Assembly: GCA_000961805.1 (NCBI GenBank)
Contig: LADV01000036.1
Coordinates: 1 to 13,779, forward strand
Direction: 5' to 3'
DNA length: 13,779 bases
Source: Peptococcaceae bacterium BRH_c23
GTDB taxonomy: Bacteria > Bacillota_B > Desulfitobacteriia > Desulfitobacteriales > Desulfitobacteriaceae
This document shows, piece by piece, positions 13,156 to 13,779 of the stretch (positions are counted from its first letter, which is position 1; each line of letters opens with the position of its first letter). Made by a program: the position numbers and the translations under genes. The notes beneath the pieces are model-generated. The model saw only the letters and a program-made list of their open reading frames with translations. It did no database searches and was not told the DNA's origin.

Positions 13156-13779
13156 CTATTTTTTGGCCTCTGCCGGAACAACAATGGGGGCCAGTATGCT
13201 ATCTTTGAGCATCTCAACACATTGAGCCATATAAACTCCGACTTTTTCCGAAGGATCCATTGTCGGGATACCAAGTGCTCGGGCGACGAGTTCGGTTAAA
13301 TCCATTTGTTGGACCTCCGTTCCCATAGCGTGACAGGTTGCGTTAAATTGTGATCCACACCCCGCACAGTTGGTCACGAGGTATTCCAACCAGTTGCAAC
13401 CGCTTCCTCTACACGTTTCATTCCGCTTTGAGCAACCGTGGGCAAGGAATCAAACGCAGAAACGAGTCCACAGCATAACCCCTCTTCCTTGATGTGTTCC
13501 ATTTCGCGAAATTCAATGCCCGGAATAGCGCGAATAACACTTCGGGGTTCATCATAGTGCCCAAACCAACGCCCAACATGACATGAATCATGGTAGGTAA
13601 TCGTGTTGCTTAGAGGGTCCGTAAACTTCAGGCGGCCATCCGCGATAAGCTCGCTTAAAAAGACAGTGATATGCTTAAAGCGAATGTTACATTCAAGCCC
13701 CATTTCCAACGCCATTTGCTGATAGTTTTCATTAAAAGTCGCGTAGCAGCCTGGGCAGGAAAAGATAATCGTCTCAATA
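13156..13779 (-). pseudogene. CCG-domain (Fe-S)-binding reductase subunit (HdrD/DsrK/GlpC-like), C-terminal part, frameshifted
   Basis: The gene enters from the right edge. In frame from the edge it reads FSCPGCYATFNENYQQMALE, the end of a first Cys-rich CCG repeat, then YHDSCHVGRWFGHYDEPRSV and EGLCCGLVSAF, the first two parts of the second CCG repeat. The frame then ends early at 13374. The last part, EYLVTNCAGCGSQFNATC, continues in the next frame and runs to the natural stop at 13156. A single missing base at about 13387-13390 would restore a continuous protein. Family role: CCG modules bind a [4Fe-4S] cluster used for disulfide or thiol chemistry in heterodisulfide-reductase-like, DsrK-like or GlpC-like electron-transfer complexes. 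The exact subfamily cannot be set without the N-terminus. The break may be genuine or a sequencing error. Confidence 0.7.

Overview
The window looks like a low-to-mid GC, Gram-positive, anaerobic member of the Peptococcaceae (Desulfosporosinus/Desulfitobacterium type). This is inferred from strong AGGAGG ribosome binding sites, an NlpC/P60 wall hydrolase, a partner-switching phosphatase/kinase/STAS set, a CCG-type Fe-S reductase subunit and a NapH-like membrane ferredoxin module. No rRNA, tRNA, CRISPR array or intact insertion sequence was seen. Nearly every gene lies on the minus strand.

Layout. 1-455 (+) is the C-terminal part of a secreted peptidoglycan-binding NlpC/P60 hydrolase, followed by a strong terminator. 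575-1603 (-) is a LysR regulator. 1995-2198 (-) is a small hypothetical gene. 2341-2466 (+) is a decayed fragment resembling a HoxN/NixA nickel permease. 2647-3435 (-) is a probable metal operon: a Met-rich exported protein with a damaged start, then a copZ-like HMA metallochaperone. 3737-9236 (-) is a four-gene operon. Its first gene is an unusual fusion of a CRP-like sensor domain, a degenerate AAA+ domain and a polytopic NapH-like [4Fe-4S] membrane module. It is followed by a membrane RsbU/SpoIIE-type phosphatase, an RsbW-like anti-sigma kinase and a STAS anti-anti-sigma factor. 9573-10022 (-) is a Met-rich lipoprotein built of 13-residue tandem repeats. 10233-12544 (-) is a c-di-GMP pair, a GGDEF cyclase and an HD-GYP phosphodiesterase. 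12687-13068 is a gene graveyard: an internally deleted second copy of the NlpC/P60 gene and a decayed FTR1-type iron permease fragment. 13156-13779 (-) is the C-terminal part of a frameshifted CCG-domain Fe-S reductase subunit.

How they may work together. The 3737-9236 operon reads as a redox or electron-transfer sensor feeding a phosphatase/anti-sigma partner switch, which would release a sigma factor or another target not in the window. Three minus-strand promoters (upstream of the Met-rich/copZ operon, the fusion operon and the HD-GYP gene) carry the same tandem 11-bp direct repeat, TTCAYRN with 11-bp periodicity. That is the layout of an OmpR-family response-regulator site. It suggests a common regulon joining metal handling, the redox partner switch and c-di-GMP turnover. 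The regulator itself is not in the window.

Caution: two genes (Met-rich 3010-3435 and CCG protein 13156-13779) carry single-base frame problems, which may be real decay or assembly errors.
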